A DNA stretch of 64,000 bases from Oreohelix idahoensis (GCA_024509875.1 JAMPIV010013761.1:54344-118343); one strand, 5' to 3'; counted from the stretch's first letter, positions 23,201 through 33,659 are shown. Notes: generated by a model not told the origin, from the sequence alone. A program made the numbers and translations.

Positions 23201-23963
23201 AGTCCATAAGTGCTTCATAAGTATGTTCAGTCTTAGACAACTCAATCCATCTAGTGAAAGTAAGACGTATCTTTGTAATAAAGTCTGAGAACTCTACACC
23301 AGCTTCTGGTAACATAGTCTTAAAACGAAGACGGTAATCATCTTCTTTAAGCTGATATCTTTTCAATAAGGCTGCTCTGACAACTTCATAGTTAGTCCTA
23401 TCATGTTCCTCTTTTGCCATTATAATATTTAATGGTTCACCTGTAAGTAAATTCAACAGTTGTCCAACATATTGTGCCTTATCTACTTTATGTGTTACGC
23501 AATTAAGTTATAGTCTATCAAGATAGAACGTTATGTCATCTTTTGTAGGATTAAAAGGAGGAAGTTTGACTTTATAGTCATGACCTTTTGCGTTCGAAGA
23601 AGTTGCTTGAGAACTACACATATTCGTCACTTTTAATTTCTCTATCTCCAAAGCCAAGAGTCTTTCTTTATGTTCCATTTTCTGTTTTTCTTTCCTCTCT
23701 TCAGCTTCTCTTATTAACTTCTTCTCAGCTTCTCTTTCTGACTTTTTCTCCTCAAATTCTCTTTGTGACTTTTTCTCCTCAAATTCTCTGTCTAGCTGTG
23801 CTTGAATCTTTTTCTCTTCAGCTTCTCTGCCTAGCTGGTTCTGAATTCTTTTATCCTCAGTCTTTTGTGCTTTGGCATATTGAGCAAGCGCAAACTCCTC
23901 CAATTTCTCATCAGTTTTGCCAAGGGCTATCCCTTGCGCGATAAAGTAATCTAATGTAGACAT
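20229..23963 (-). pseudogene. Gmr1-like gag-pol, 5' part: Gag, PR, INT, start of RT
   Basis: This runs from the ATG at 23963, whose MSTLD context is shared with copy 2. Gag has a charged coiled coil (about 23900-23660, EEKKSQREFEEKK type), then KVKLPPFNP, TNYEVVRAALLKRYQLKE and an Asn/Arg-rich tail with CENCGSNQ and CHHADC cysteine/histidine clusters. Protease: VSVLFDSGCTT (about 22337-22370). Integrase: a His-His-Cys-Cys finger (HAHDSQCAGHVG, CRSCKVC), then Asp in AIDIIGP, Asp in LSDHGTQ and Glu in NGLVERLNRT, followed by a GPY/F-type module (WKGPFVIV). RT begins at about 20440 with VRPYPIPI and ICVDYRKLNQVTK. A TAA at 23508-23510 is the only stop. The 23456-19896 open frame runs on into antisense LINE sequence; that part is spurious. 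Confidence 0.93.
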
Positions 23964-25259
23964 CCTGTCTACAAATGTGCTGTCAATATCTCTGAAATAG
24001 CAACACAAGTTATCCCAATCTAAGTGGGAGATAGCTCTTTTACAAAGACTAAGTACAATTACCTTGTTTATAAAGTCACCATTAATCAGCTCAGTATATA
24101 ATTTGCATCATATAATAACAGTACATGATCAGGTATACATGTAGACTGTATATATCAACAATATCACGATAACTAAACAAAGACAAGCATCTAAACAAAC
24201 GAAAACATTCGCAGAGGTCAAAAGAAAATAAAGCTTAACTAAATCAAATGTTGCAAAAAATTACAATGATAACTGCGAAAAATTCGCAATAATACAATGA
24301 CAACACAGTGTATAAACAAAAGGGTGTATAGAAATTAACAATAGAAAAGAGAAGGCAGACAAATACAAACAAAACGAATCAAAAACTAAAGTACGGATAA
24401 AAATCACGAAAACAACACTAACACATCTCGTCACAGCTAAGAAAAAAAAATAAATAGCAACAAAAGTCGCTTGCAATTTCCACTGTGGGAAATATGCACA
24501 ATCCCTATAGAACGCTTACAGTAACCCTCGGTTGAGTGGGATATTTACTGTAAGACCCTCCAACCTTTGAACCCGCAGAAAAAAAACACACTAACTAAAC
24601 AAGTAAACAAAGAACAAATAAACAATAGAATGCATATAATGAATGTGTAAAGAGGAAGGCTCAGTTGCACACAAAATAAAGGCGCAGTTTAACACATAAA
24701 ACAGGCCACTTATCTTTAAGCGCAATCCTCTACAACCGCAAAGATTTAGTTCAATGCAGTACACTTGTAAACACACTGGTAGAAGTTCCACCGTTGAAGG
24801 TCACTCTAACTTGACAACAGATGTAGTAGTCTCCAAAGTGAAGCTATCAAACCATACTCGACTTCAGTTGAGAATATTTGTAGAATGTCGTAGTAAACAA
24901 CAGGCTGAACTGTTCTATGTTTACAATCCGAGCTTGCACGTCAAATTGTGACGTGTACTTTGACACATATGTCCGTCGACGACTGTCACAGTGTTAAACA
25001 AATTCGTCAGCAACTGTGGTCTATGTAGCACTCTTGTAGCAGCTGTGGTCCATGTAGCAATTCTGCAGCAGCTGTGGTCCATGTAGCGATTCTGTATCAT
25101 ACATAAATGTTTACGTCGGTCAGCAGATGTTGACCTATTTCCTACTGTCCTGTGTAGCTGACAACTAACTGTCAATCTTGTCTTCCGGATGTATAAATCC
25201 AGATGTGGGCAGGAAAATACGTGTCATTGACAAAAAACCCACGAATATGGTCCACCAGA
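23964..25259 (-). other. 5' leader of Gmr1-like copy 1, with primer-binding region
   Basis: A non-coding leader of about 1.3 kb between the 5' LTR and gag. Directly after the LTR, in element orientation, it reads TCTGGTGGACC, and copy 2 has the same bases at its LTR edge (50005-50015). This is the expected place for a tRNA primer-binding site; the tRNA is not identified. Confidence 0.65.
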
Positions 25260-26770
25260 TGTAAAGGTCTGTTTACTGTCTGTTTAAGGCTGGAGATGTA
25301 GAGATGTAACGTTCTATTCGCTCCAGATGTATAACTGCCCGTATGTGTTCGTGTGTTGTAAAGATGGCAGAGTAGGCGTGTCACAATGATGCGGTGTAAT
25401 CTAGGTCAACGGCATGAGGTGCCGCCAAGGTATAGTAGAGACACTCATAGTGTCAGCATACGTGTAGATACAGACGTGTAGTACTTGTATAAGACTGGTT
25501 GATCGTGTAGGTGAGTGAATAGTAGTGCTGACAACACGAAGGCCGTATAGGCTCTTGGACGACTTCACATAGACTCACACAACCACAAGTAGAAGTCAGT
25601 GAAGTAGGGAATGCTGCTGATGTTTACAATATTTATTCATGACGTACGATAATATGGTGACAGACGAAACAGTCAATAGTACAAGATCATGGACATTATA
25701 TGTGTAGTTATGAAGGTTAACATCAGGCATCACAGATCCCGAACAGCTTAGACATGTAACAATGTCTTGGCCAATAATTACTGTTCATGCAATAGCTCTA
25801 ATCCCTGACTGAGCCTCGTCAGGTAAGCACTAGCAAATATATTGCCTAGTACGGGCGATATCAGTTATTTAACAAAGTCAATGCTATTGTCCTACAACTA
25901 GCAAAAGACTTCATTCTGGCCTCACATGCCAGGTACTTCATTCTGGTGAAGAAGATTGGCCGTAAACACGGACCAATATAATGACAACGAAATCAGGCCG
26001 CAGATCGCGGGCCTCGATAATCAGGTGACTCTCAGTTTACATAAACTTCTGAGAATAAATATATTTCTGCCAAACAATATTCCGCCTGCATTGCGGATCC
26101 ATTATGTTGATTCTTAGGCTTATATGTATAACAGGTCAACTTAGACCTAGTCTTTCAAATATGTAGCCATACTGGGGTACAGTATATTAACTCCTCGTGA
26201 GCTTCGCTCACTATGTCGCCATCAGTGATAAATGTACCTTTAAGATCTAATCGAGACGAAAAAGATCGAATAATGTTTCAGTTACCTTCTCATAGAATCC
26301 TTACACTCTAAGGTAACACAACATAAAGAATCACTCAGGGAAGGAAGAATGACAAAACAGTCATTCCCAGAATTTCCAAATCTCAATCGAAACTTGGCAG
26401 AGAGAAATCTACGGATCGGTATATCCGTTCTAAGCCTCTGGTACCCTCTGCTTGAATCATCAGTCTCTCGGTCTTTGCGCCAAGACCTGCGCATGCCCAA
26501 AGAGCATAGACCAGATCGAGGCTAAACCAGACCAGGCGTTTCCGCCCAAACGGGTGGTAAAGATACTCCGTATATGGTCCTATAAATAGACTTAATTAAG
26601 ACATGTCAACTATAAGACATTGCCTGAGACAGGACAACATAAGACAGGGGAAGATAATCACCAGTCAAACCTGTCACAGAAAGATAATAAACATTTATCT
26701 CTCTTTGATCACATTAAACCAAACATAAATTAGGTTGGTGTTTTTCTCACCGTCAAAAATGACAGCAACA
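25260..26770 (-). repeat. 5' LTR of Gmr1-like copy 1
   Basis: 1511 bp, near-identical to 12704-14208, starting TGTAAAGG and ending CAGCAACA on the plus strand. It is followed at once by the CACGT target copy. Confidence 0.93.
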
Positions 26771-26775
26771 CACGT
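26771..26775. repeat. 5-bp target duplication CACGT (right)
   Basis: Identical to 12699-12703. Beyond it the Tc1-like element resumes. Confidence 0.9.
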
Positions 26776-26932
26776 GTAACTTTCATTGTTTTCATGTAGT
26801 CTGTACACAAACCCGTGGGCTGAATCATGCACTTTCCATTCCAGCAGCCATTCGCTCTCTACCTCATGACAAACACGGGGAAAATCCATTCCCACACTTT
26901 TTTCCAGCTTCTCCGCATCAGTATATATAATA
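26776..26932 (-). other. Tc1-like element, 5' untranslated part
   Basis: This is the part of the Tc1-like transposon between the LTR insertion point and its right inverted repeat. No transposase coding is recognised in it. Confidence 0.7.
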
Positions 26933-26963
26933 GTGGTGCGTTTTTAATGTGCTTCAGTATATA
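26933..26963 (-). repeat. Tc1-like right terminal inverted repeat
   Basis: Inverse of 11356-11386 with one mismatch. The plus strand ends ATGTGCTTCAGTATATA. Confidence 0.9.
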
Positions 26964-26999
26964 AGAAAAACACATAAGCAAGTACTTTTCTGTTACGTT

Positions 27000-27875
27000 C
27001 CACTTGTGCCTCAAAGAGTAGTCGAGAGTCAAACTTGGTGTTCTTGAGCCAAGTGTGTCGCTCTGGCTGCGGTGAGCCTATGTTGTGATGTCCATTCATG
27101 TGTCTCTTGGTCATCCCTTTGCTCTGAAACCAGATCTTCCATCTGTTGTAGATGTATAGAGGTAACTTATATGGCTCTATTCACCTGAAATGGCTAAACC
27201 ACTTAATTTTCTGTCATATGTACTTGATGCAGGCATAGTACCTACAATTTTTTGTGTGTTTGTCATTATTTCTCATTCTGTCTCTCCTGCTAACATTAAT
27301 GGTTTTTCTTAAGCATCTCATCTCATAGGATGTGATTTTCCTCTCATGTGCTATTGTTAGAGACCATGTTTGACACCGATAGCAAAGAATTGGTAAGAAT
27401 ATACTATTTATTGGCTGTCATTTAGTTTCAATACTGATATTTGGATGTTTGAGTTGCGATGACAGTTGCTACGTCAGTGCATTGGCTTTTTGACATCTTG
27501 TTTCAATTTCTTTGTCAAGTCTACCATCTTCTGTAAAAATGCTTCCTAGGTATTTGAACTCTGGAACCTGCTTAAGCTTGGTTGTTGACAAGTATGTGGG
27601 CCTGGTGATCTGCTTATCTTCATAGTTTCTGTCTTTGAAAGGCTGATATTCCTGTTGTATTATCCACACGTTCAATTGTGCATTTGTGTCATTCTGCAGT
27701 TTTATTTCATCTTCATACCTTAGGCTTTCATCATCTGCAAAAAGTAACTCATTCAATGGGTTGTTTTCTTCATTTTATAGATCTACTTCATCTTCTGGGT
27801 TTGCTTCTGATATTTTGTCAGTGTAAATGTTGAACAGCTGTGGTGATAGTACACAGCCTTGTTGCACTCCTGTCT
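27000..27875 (-). pseudogene. RTE-like LINE RT C-terminal fragment
   Basis: The minus strand begins with GVQQGCVLSPQLFNIY (RT box, about 27860), then LNELLFADDESLRYEDEI (the F/Y-ADD catalytic box; here FADD), VPEFKYLGSIFTEDGRLDKEIETR, and decayed CYRCQTWSLTIAHERK and MRCLRKTINVSRRDRMRN blocks. Stops and frameshifts are present. It is homologous to the plus-strand fragment at 29680-30540. Confidence 0.8.
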
Positions 27876-28022
27876 TCTTCTTCTAGGGTCCTTGGCCCCT
27901 GATTGACAGAGTAGTCAGTGGCCATAACGCCCAGTGGTGTCTTGTAGGGCAGCCAGAAGCTGTCCCCATTTTGCTTGGTCTGTGGCCATCCTTCGTGTCA
28001 AGCCCCAACTCTGGTTGCACTC
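27876..28022 (-). mobile_element. LINE family C, short 3' end
   Basis: On the plus strand 'gtcagtggccataacgcccag' and 'tgtcttgtagggcagcc' match the 3' end of family C copies at 44806-44880 and, inverted, 41300-41340. A TTCTTCTTCTAG tail lies at its left edge. It is inserted at the 5' end of the preceding LINE fragment. Confidence 0.65.
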
Positions 28023-28483
28023 CTGTGGTTATATTAAAAGCTTCAGTGAGTTATCATTTGTTCTTACTACACTTTTGAACTAATGGTACAAAGCTCTCAT
28101 GTTAGCTAATGTATTCCGTAGTTTTCTAATACTGACCAAAGTTATTTCACTTAAAAGCTTTGAAATGAACAATACATCAGTACATACTATCCCATCAGCT
28201 TTTTCCTGTCCTGGTTCAAATCTAGTCCTTTTTTTTCAAATCCAAATCAGGCCATATGCAATTGTAGTTCAACGATGGGTCTTGTTCTTTGCACAAGTAT
28301 TTTCTCATGTATTTTTCCTATGTGACTTCATAGTGAAATACCTCTGTATATGCTACACTCCATTTTATTACCCTTCTTTTCACAGATTGGTACTATATTG
28401 GCTTTTTTGCCAGTCTTCTGGGACTATAAGCCTAATGAAAAATGAAACAATATATAAAGAAGAACAGAAACAGTATTATAGGT
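28023..28483. other. Mixed repeat debris
   Basis: Contains a short segment (28185-28235) matching the LINE at 30620-30665 ('cccatcagctttttcctgtc'). It also has a possible fragment of an RT-like frame on the minus strand around 28300-28400. No gene is supported. Confidence 0.4.
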
Positions 28484-28838
28484 AAAGGATACTGTTACAA
28501 GCCAATTGAGGCATATTGGGAATATGGTGTTAGGCCCAAATTTTCTTGACCATCAGCACACTAGGGGTGATGTGGTCTGCATCACGCTGGTCGCCTTAAC
28601 CTTCCCACCCCTATAAGTTACTATGGCTACCTAAAGACACAATTATACTTATGATACAAACATAAGCAAATAACTTGACAATTTCATGAGGCTGGGTCCG
28701 TATTACCCCCAGAGCACGTTTTGGTGCAAACAAATGAACCTAATATCAGGTATAAAAAATCCCACTTCAACTGAGGATCGAACCATGGACCACCGAGCTA
28801 GGAAGCCAGTGCACTAACCACTGTGCTACCAAGGCTCC
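28484..28838 (-). mobile_element. tRNA-headed SINE (type D), near full length
   Basis: On the minus strand the head runs from 28838: GGAGCCTTGGTAGCACAGTG includes an A box (TGGTAGCACAGTGG) and is followed by a B box, GGTTCGATCC, near 28777-28786. A body of about 280 bp follows. Its 3' half (28484-28620) is repeated at 31862-32000. It is a SINE, not a functional tRNA: acceptor pairing is poor and the body is long. Confidence 0.7.
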
Positions 28839-28904
28839 TAAACACTATTATAGACAGGCTGTATGTCTTCTTCTTTCCCATTTCACTCCTTTTTGAGCAT
28901 GCAG

Positions 28905-29120
28905 ACACCAATGCAGCTTGTTGCCTTGCAGGAGCCCACGTCAAAGCATTTGTGTGCTCGTGTCACGACGGTTTCTGTAGCAATTTGTTTTACACGATGA
29001 GGTTACCAGCTGCACACACAAGCTCATACTGATTAACCTCTGAAGACATGCCTGAGGAGGCAATAGCCATATTGTTTCTCTCCTCAGAGACACCTGGGAA
29101 CTGCTTAGGACTCGTGTGTC
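28905..29120 (-). mobile_element. SINE-like family A, minus copy
   Basis: Shows in reverse orientation the block order of family A: 'cttgcaggagcccacg', 'ggtttctgtagcaatttgttttac', 'gatgaggttaccagctgc', 'gacatgcctgaggaggcaatag' and 'ctcctcagagacacctgggaactgc'. Confidence 0.65.
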
Positions 29121-29454
29121 TTGGTGTGGTAAAATCAGTAGACCAGACTGACCAAAAGTGGCATGAGGTTGTAACTGTGATAGAATACTGGGAGTATTCA
29201 AGGGCTGTTTGTGGAGAAGAGAAGCAACAGACTTCTTGTTTAAAAAGACAAAAAAATTATGTTCAGGAATATTTTATGGGAAACTGTTTCTGGCCAAGTA
29301 ATTAATTCATCCTTTTCATTTTTTTTTTTCTGTTGCTCTATTTGTTCTGTATCATATTTTTTACAAAAGGGAATGCTCATGTTTGAATGCCCACAGCATC
29401 TTCTACAAAGCCCTTACTGTTTCATTAATTTTCCTTTGTGCTACATGGAACCAC

Positions 29455-29565
29455 TACTGTAGCTGGTCTCTTTCAGGAAGCCTGCACCAAGCGTTCACAT
29501 GCTTTTGCAGCAGTGGTTTCTACGGCAGTTCAATTTATTGTTTCATTGCTTCTGACTTACTGTTT
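29455..29565 (-). mobile_element. SINE-like family A fragment, minus
   Basis: Contains 'ggaagcctgcaccaagcg', 'tgcttttgcagcagtggtttc' and 'cggcagtt', matching the 3' half of family A. Confidence 0.55.
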
Positions 29566-29679
29566 TGATTTTTTTTTCTCCCTTTTATAGAAAGGAATGA
29601 GATGCACTGATGCTTCGTTCAATTTAAGACAGTTATGTGTACTGTAAGAACTAAAGAATATGACAGATAACTAAATATA

Positions 29680-30540
29680 GTATTGAAAGATCAAGAGGCA
29701 GAAATAAACTTGGTCAGTATTAGATGACTAAAGAACAACTGATGGACTGGTTGATGCATTTGATATAACCACAGGGATGTGACAGGGCTGTGTGCCGTTG
29801 TCACTGCTGTTAAACATATATAAGGACAAAATGACCTCCAAAGCAAGCCCAGAAGAAATCCCAGATAATGAAAAATTTGACTCATGGAATGAGTTACTTT
29901 TTGCAGATGAACAGTCTTGTGTACGGAGTTGAAACAAATTGCAAAAGCACTTAATTCAACTCTGGAAAATATAAAATGAAGATCAGCACATTCAAAATAG
30001 AAGCTATAAAGTTAAGCAGATCACTAGGACCCTTAACTTACATGTCAACAGGTTCCAGAGCTTAAATACCTGGAAGCATTTTTTTAAACAGAAAATTGTA
30101 GAGTTGACAGAGAAATTGAAGCAAGATGTCGAACAGCCAGTGTAGTGACTGACCAACTGTCACCACAGCTCAAACATTTTAATATCAATATGGAAACAAA
30201 ATGATAATTGATAAATAGTATATTCTTACCAACTCTTTGCTCAGTGCCAAATATAGTCCCTGACCAGAGCACAGAAAAGGAAAATCACATCATATGAGAT
30301 TAAATGCTTAAGAAAAACCATTTATGTTACCAGGAGAGACAGATTGAGACACAATGGCATCAGAAAATTAGTAGGAACTATATCCTGCATCAAATAAATA
30401 GAGAGAGAAAAGAATGTGGCTTAGCCATCTTGTGAGAATGGAGTAAGATCACTCACCACTATGCATCTACAACAGTGAAAGATCTGGTTTTATGGCAAGA
30501 TAGAGTCAGATGGATAAAACAATATTTCAGAAATCCTACA
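29680..30540 (+). pseudogene. RTE-like LINE RT C-terminal fragment
   Basis: The plus strand gives a decayed QGCVPLSLLLNIY box (about 29785), SWNELLFADEQSC (FADE in place of FADD), ARCRTASVV-like and TSYEIKCLRKTIYVTRRDR blocks. Stops and frameshifts are frequent. Its order and spacing match the minus-strand copy at 27000-27875, so the two form a large imperfect inverted pair. Confidence 0.7.
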
Positions 30541-30556
30541 ACAACCCTGACTGACT

Positions 30557-30965
30557 TCACTTACTTAGTCGTTCCTCTTCTACCCTGGTGTGTAGAGTTT
30601 TACCAGAGAGGTTTCCATACTATCTCATCAGCTTTTTCCTGTCCTGGTTCAAATCTAGTCCTTGATCATTTTTGAGATTATCTAATGTTGTCCTTCCAGG
30701 CAAACTCTAATTCGTCCTGGAGGTCTGGATCCCTGGCTCTTGGTTTCCCACATTTGTTGTGGTAGCCGATCTTCTCCCATTCTGTAAACATGGCCAAACC
30801 ATCGTAATTGGGACAGTTCCAGGAGCTGGGTTTTGAGGCCATGTCTCTTCTTGTTACTTCAACCACCTTCCTCAGGTACCTTATGTCTGCTGTTTGGAGC
30901 TGGCTTTTGTGGGTTGTAGTCATTGCCCACGACTTGCATCCATAAGCCAATAAACTCTGGCTCAC
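30557..30965 (-). pseudogene. LINE C-terminal fragment, same family as 6202-6709
   Basis: The minus strand reads LLAYGCKSWAMTTTHKSQLQ, DIRYLRKVVEVTRRDMA and WEKIGYHNKCGKPRARDPD, the same blocks as the fragment at 6202-6709. A small CACTTACTTAGTCGTTCC tail at 30557 again gives an (AAGT)-type 3' end in element orientation. Confidence 0.75.
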
Positions 30966-31219
30966 ACTAGTCAGTAAAACACACTTGACTCAACAATGAA
31001 AACTTTTATCTACCCTTCACAGGAAGAGTGGACAGAAAAAGTCAAGTAAGTTTTTCTCTTTATGTGTTTGCCTTATCATTGCAAGGTGCAAGTCCTGGGT
31101 CAAATGTTTTTCAGCTATAATGGTACCCATGATGAGGATGTGGTCTGATTCTGAATGTAGATAATTATGTATGTTGTTTATACTCACGCATGTGTGGTTG
31201 TTTGTTTAGTTAATCAATC

Positions 31220-31690
31220 TATACCCTTAGCTCCCTAAGAAGCATAGGCCTTCAACAAATACTGTATATGCCATGTCCTCCTATCACGTGCCAAGAGCAA
31301 AGTTCTTTCCACATTTTCACTTGTCTCCAGTTCTCTTCTCCATGTGTTTTTGATCAACCTCTTTCCTCTCTTACCCTGTGGATTCCAGAACAAGGACTGC
31401 CTTTGTAACACTTTCAACAGGTGTCCTCAGTGTGTGTCCTATCCATCATCAATGTTATCTTCTCATCTCTTGTTCCACTGGCACATATCTAGTTCTTGTC
31501 ATCAGTTCCACATTGGTGACCTTGTCATACCATTTCAGTCCTTCTATTCTACGCAAGCACCCATTTATGAAAGTCTGTAGCTTTTGTTGTTCTCCATGTT
31601 TCAGAGCCATATAGTAGGACTGACTTGACATTTGAGTTAAAAATTATTTTTGTGTTGAACGTGACTTCTCTTGATCTCCTAAGAAAATAT
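31220..31690 (-). pseudogene. LINE 3' fragment (family B), long copy
   Basis: The minus strand carries RQSLFWNPQGKRGKR and RRELETSENVERT, and upstream the block common to 4865-5070. Its 3' tail abuts AATCAATC, the inverse of the GATT tail of family B. The best preserved family B copy for comparison lies at 9132-9715. Confidence 0.7.
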
Positions 31691-31724
31691 AAGAAGCATC
31701 ATAATTTTCTTTTGTGCTCCTTAT

Positions 31725-31858
31725 GGAGTATGCAGACACAACTACAGTTTTCCCCCTTATAGGAAGCCTGCACTAAGCAGTCACATCTTCTTGCAGAATT
31801 GGTTTCTGCAGCAATTTGTTTTACATGATGATGTTACCAACCTCACGTAAAAAAAAAA
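31725..31858 (-). mobile_element. SINE-like family A, minus copy
   Basis: Ordered blocks 'aggaagcctgcactaagcag', 'cttgcagaattggtttctgcagc' and 'tttacatgatgatgttaccaac', then a long poly-A run (31848-31865). Confidence 0.6.
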
Positions 31859-31861
31859 AAA

Positions 31862-32008
31862 AAAAGGTAAAGGATCCTGTTACACGCCTATTGAGAATAT
31901 GGTGTTAGGCCCATATTTTTTTGACCATCAGCACACTACGGGTGATGTGGTCAGCATCATGCCGGCCGCCTTAACCTTCCCAGAGTTGTTCTGGTACCCA
32001 ATTCATGA
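31862..32008 (-). mobile_element. SINE type D, 3' body fragment
   Basis: 'ggtaaaggatcctgttacacg', 'atggtgttaggccca' and 'gaccatcagcacacta' match 28484-28620. The tRNA-like head is missing. Confidence 0.65.
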
Positions 32009-32140
32009 GGCTGGGTTGACCCACAACCTCATGTGCAACCTCATATTAGTCACCTTGTATGATAAGCTGGAGGGTGTGGTAGTCCTATTCTTTCTTTGTT
32101 TCTTCAGAGAACCCCGGGAACTACCCAGGGCCAAATATAT
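32009..32140 (-). mobile_element. SINE-like family A, 5' part
   Basis: 'caacctcatattagtcaccttg', 'agtcctattctttctttg' and 'ttcagagaaccccgggaact' match the start of family A, best seen at 40780-40870. Confidence 0.6.
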
Positions 32141-32334
32141 GAATAAAGAAGTAAAACAGACAATTCCTAGTTCTCTGTGATCCATTTCTATGCTCTCCAT
32201 TCCATCTATCCCTAGGTTTCTTTCTAGTTTTGTATCCTCTGTTTTATACACGTTATCTCATTAGCTTTCAACATTTAACATGCTCAGCGACTTCAGCATT
32301 CATTGTTTAGGATGTTGATCACAAATCATCATCA

Positions 32335-32645
32335 CTACCGTTCAGTTCCCCATGCAGGACAGGCTTTCAACAAAGTAACTTCCTGTCCTGTGTCATCCAT
32401 TCAAGGACCTTCCATGAATTCATTATCCCTTTCATGTCTGTCTACAATTCTCTTCTCCATACGTTTTAGGTAACCCCATTTTCCTTTTACCAAGGGGATT
32501 CCAGATATAGGACTACCTTGTAATGCTATCCAGCTGGTTTCCTCAATGTATGTTCTATCCAACTTATGATCTTTTTCCTCAGCTCTTATTTCACTGGTAT
32601 CTTCCTGGTGTTGATTACTAATGGGGACCTGTTTAGTCAGTACAA
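32335..32645 (-). pseudogene. LINE 3' fragment (family B), decayed
   Basis: Plus-strand signatures 'caggctttcaacaaagtaac', 'tttcatgtctgtctacaatt', 'gggattccagatataggac' and 'gtaatgctatccag' match family B on the minus strand. Diverged, with no open frame. Confidence 0.6.
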
Positions 32646-32649
32646 TTTC

Positions 32650-33029
32650 TTTTAACTGCCATTAAAACTGCAGAATTAAAAATAATCTATACAGATACCA
32701 AAGTCGACAAAATAAATTCAACATTGCTAGTGCGTCCAAATAATGTTCTCAATATTTATTCCTTTTGATACATATATGTAAAAGTTGTCTCTTAAAATGT
32801 ACATATTTGTCTACCAAATAGATATCATCTGAAAGGATTAATACATTTTTTTTTTTCAATGAACGTATATTCTATTCATTTTCTCTCTCTCTTTCAATTG
32901 CTACATCTCAACACACAAATATGACAGAACTGTGGGAAGGTGAATGAATTAAAACTGTAAGATCAGATTTATATTACGTGATCACTAAAAAATATACTTC
33001 ATGTGGTAAATTTACAAAATTTTTGCGGT
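32650..33029. other. AT-rich DNA, nothing recognised
   Basis: No repeat or coding signature was seen here apart from short T runs and a CT-rich stretch near 32880. Confidence 0.45.
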
Positions 33030-33084
33030 ACACTTTGATAGGCGCGGCGGCACACTAGTGCGGCACACCGCTTGAGAAACACTG
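33030..33084. mobile_element. hAT-like terminal end
   Basis: 'cgcttgagaaacactg' at 33069-33084 is close to the hAT end 'gttgagaaacactg' seen at 48474-48487, preceded by CG-rich 'gcggcacac' repeats. The partner end was not found, so this may be a solitary terminus. Confidence 0.45.
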
Positions 33085-33138
33085 GTCTAATACATCAGGC
33101 AATTATGTGTTACAACTACACATTATTGTTGTTGTTAG

Positions 33139-33640
33139 CTAGGGCTGCTGAGCTTGTTGCTTTTTCGCAGACAATACCAAGCTGAAGAATTTGCCTATGT
33201 TCTGTAGCTGCTGAATGGCATTGTATAGAATGTTTAAGATTGTTGGGGAGCCCTGGCAGGTGAGTAGTGTATGCTGAACCGTCTCATATGGATGAGTACA
33301 ACTGCAGCAGTTATGCTCATGTGAGATGTTTAATCTGTTTAAGTGCTTGTTGAGTCTGGTGGGTTCTGTTCTTATTGGACGATTGTGCTCTGCTTCACAT
33401 GTCATAGGTTGTTGTCATTTTTGTTTGAATAGGTCATTTCTTTATACATAGTATGTCCAGTAGAGCCCATCGGTTCAGCCATTCCTCTTTGAAGTTGCTT
33501 TGGAGTATTAGCTTAGATGTATCCATGTTAACTGGAGTGTTTATCTCAACCATGCTTGCTCCCAATTTTGCTAGTTTATTTGCCTCTTCAATGCCTGGTA
33601 TATCTGTGTCCTGGTATCCATTGGAGTGTGACTCTGATAC
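33139..33640 (-). pseudogene. LINE RNase H and C-terminal fragment
   Basis: On the minus strand a decayed RNase H end reads SNGYQDTDIPGIEEANKLAK, then KLILQSNFKEEWLNRW, RPIRTEPTRLNKHLNRL and a zinc-knuckle cluster, CCSCTHPYETVQHTLLTC. The order matches the end of RNase H-type LINEs, although the sequence is clearly different from the LINE at 16162-20228. A frameshift separates the two halves near 33410-33430. There is no RT upstream. Confidence 0.8.
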
Positions 33641-33659
33641 TGTATATTGTTAGCAGACT

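Larger units (their letters stand above)
12704..26770 (-). mobile_element. Gmr1-like LTR retrotransposon (copy 1)
   Basis: A complete LTR retrotransposon on the minus strand: 5' LTR at 25260-26770, leader, one gag-pol frame (23963 down to 15089, split by a LINE), 3' untranslated region and 3' LTR at 12704-14208. The LTRs start TG and end CA in element orientation and show roughly 20 differences by eye over 1.5 kb. A perfect CACGT target duplication flanks the element. The pol order is protease, integrase, RT, RNase H; integrase before RT is unlike ordinary Ty3/gypsy and is known from the Gmr1 group. Subtracting the LINE and one target copy leaves about 10.0 kb. It is inactive now: one internal stop plus the LINE insertion. 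Confidence 0.93.
11356..26963 (-). mobile_element. Tc1-like DNA transposon, split by an LTR element
   Basis: Inverted repeats of 31 bp (11356-11386 and 26933-26963, one mismatch) define the outer ends; their outermost TA fits the TA target duplication of the Tc1/mariner superfamily. Without the 12704-26770 insertion the element would be about 1.54 kb, normal for Tc1-like elements. The transposase remnant lies in the left half on the minus strand and its 5' untranslated part is in the right half (26776-26932). Established knowledge: Tc1 elements move by cut-and-paste with a DD34E transposase. Inference: it was already in place when the LTR element landed. Confidence 0.88.

Noticed and set aside
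26695..26895. Minus-strand ORF of 66 codons across the right LTR edge
   Set aside because: It spans the junction between the Tc1-like 5' region and the LTR, so it is a chance fusion frame.
28768..28838. Possible tRNA gene on the minus strand
   Set aside because: The A and B boxes are present, but stem pairing is poor and a SINE body continues 3'. The body recurs at 31862.
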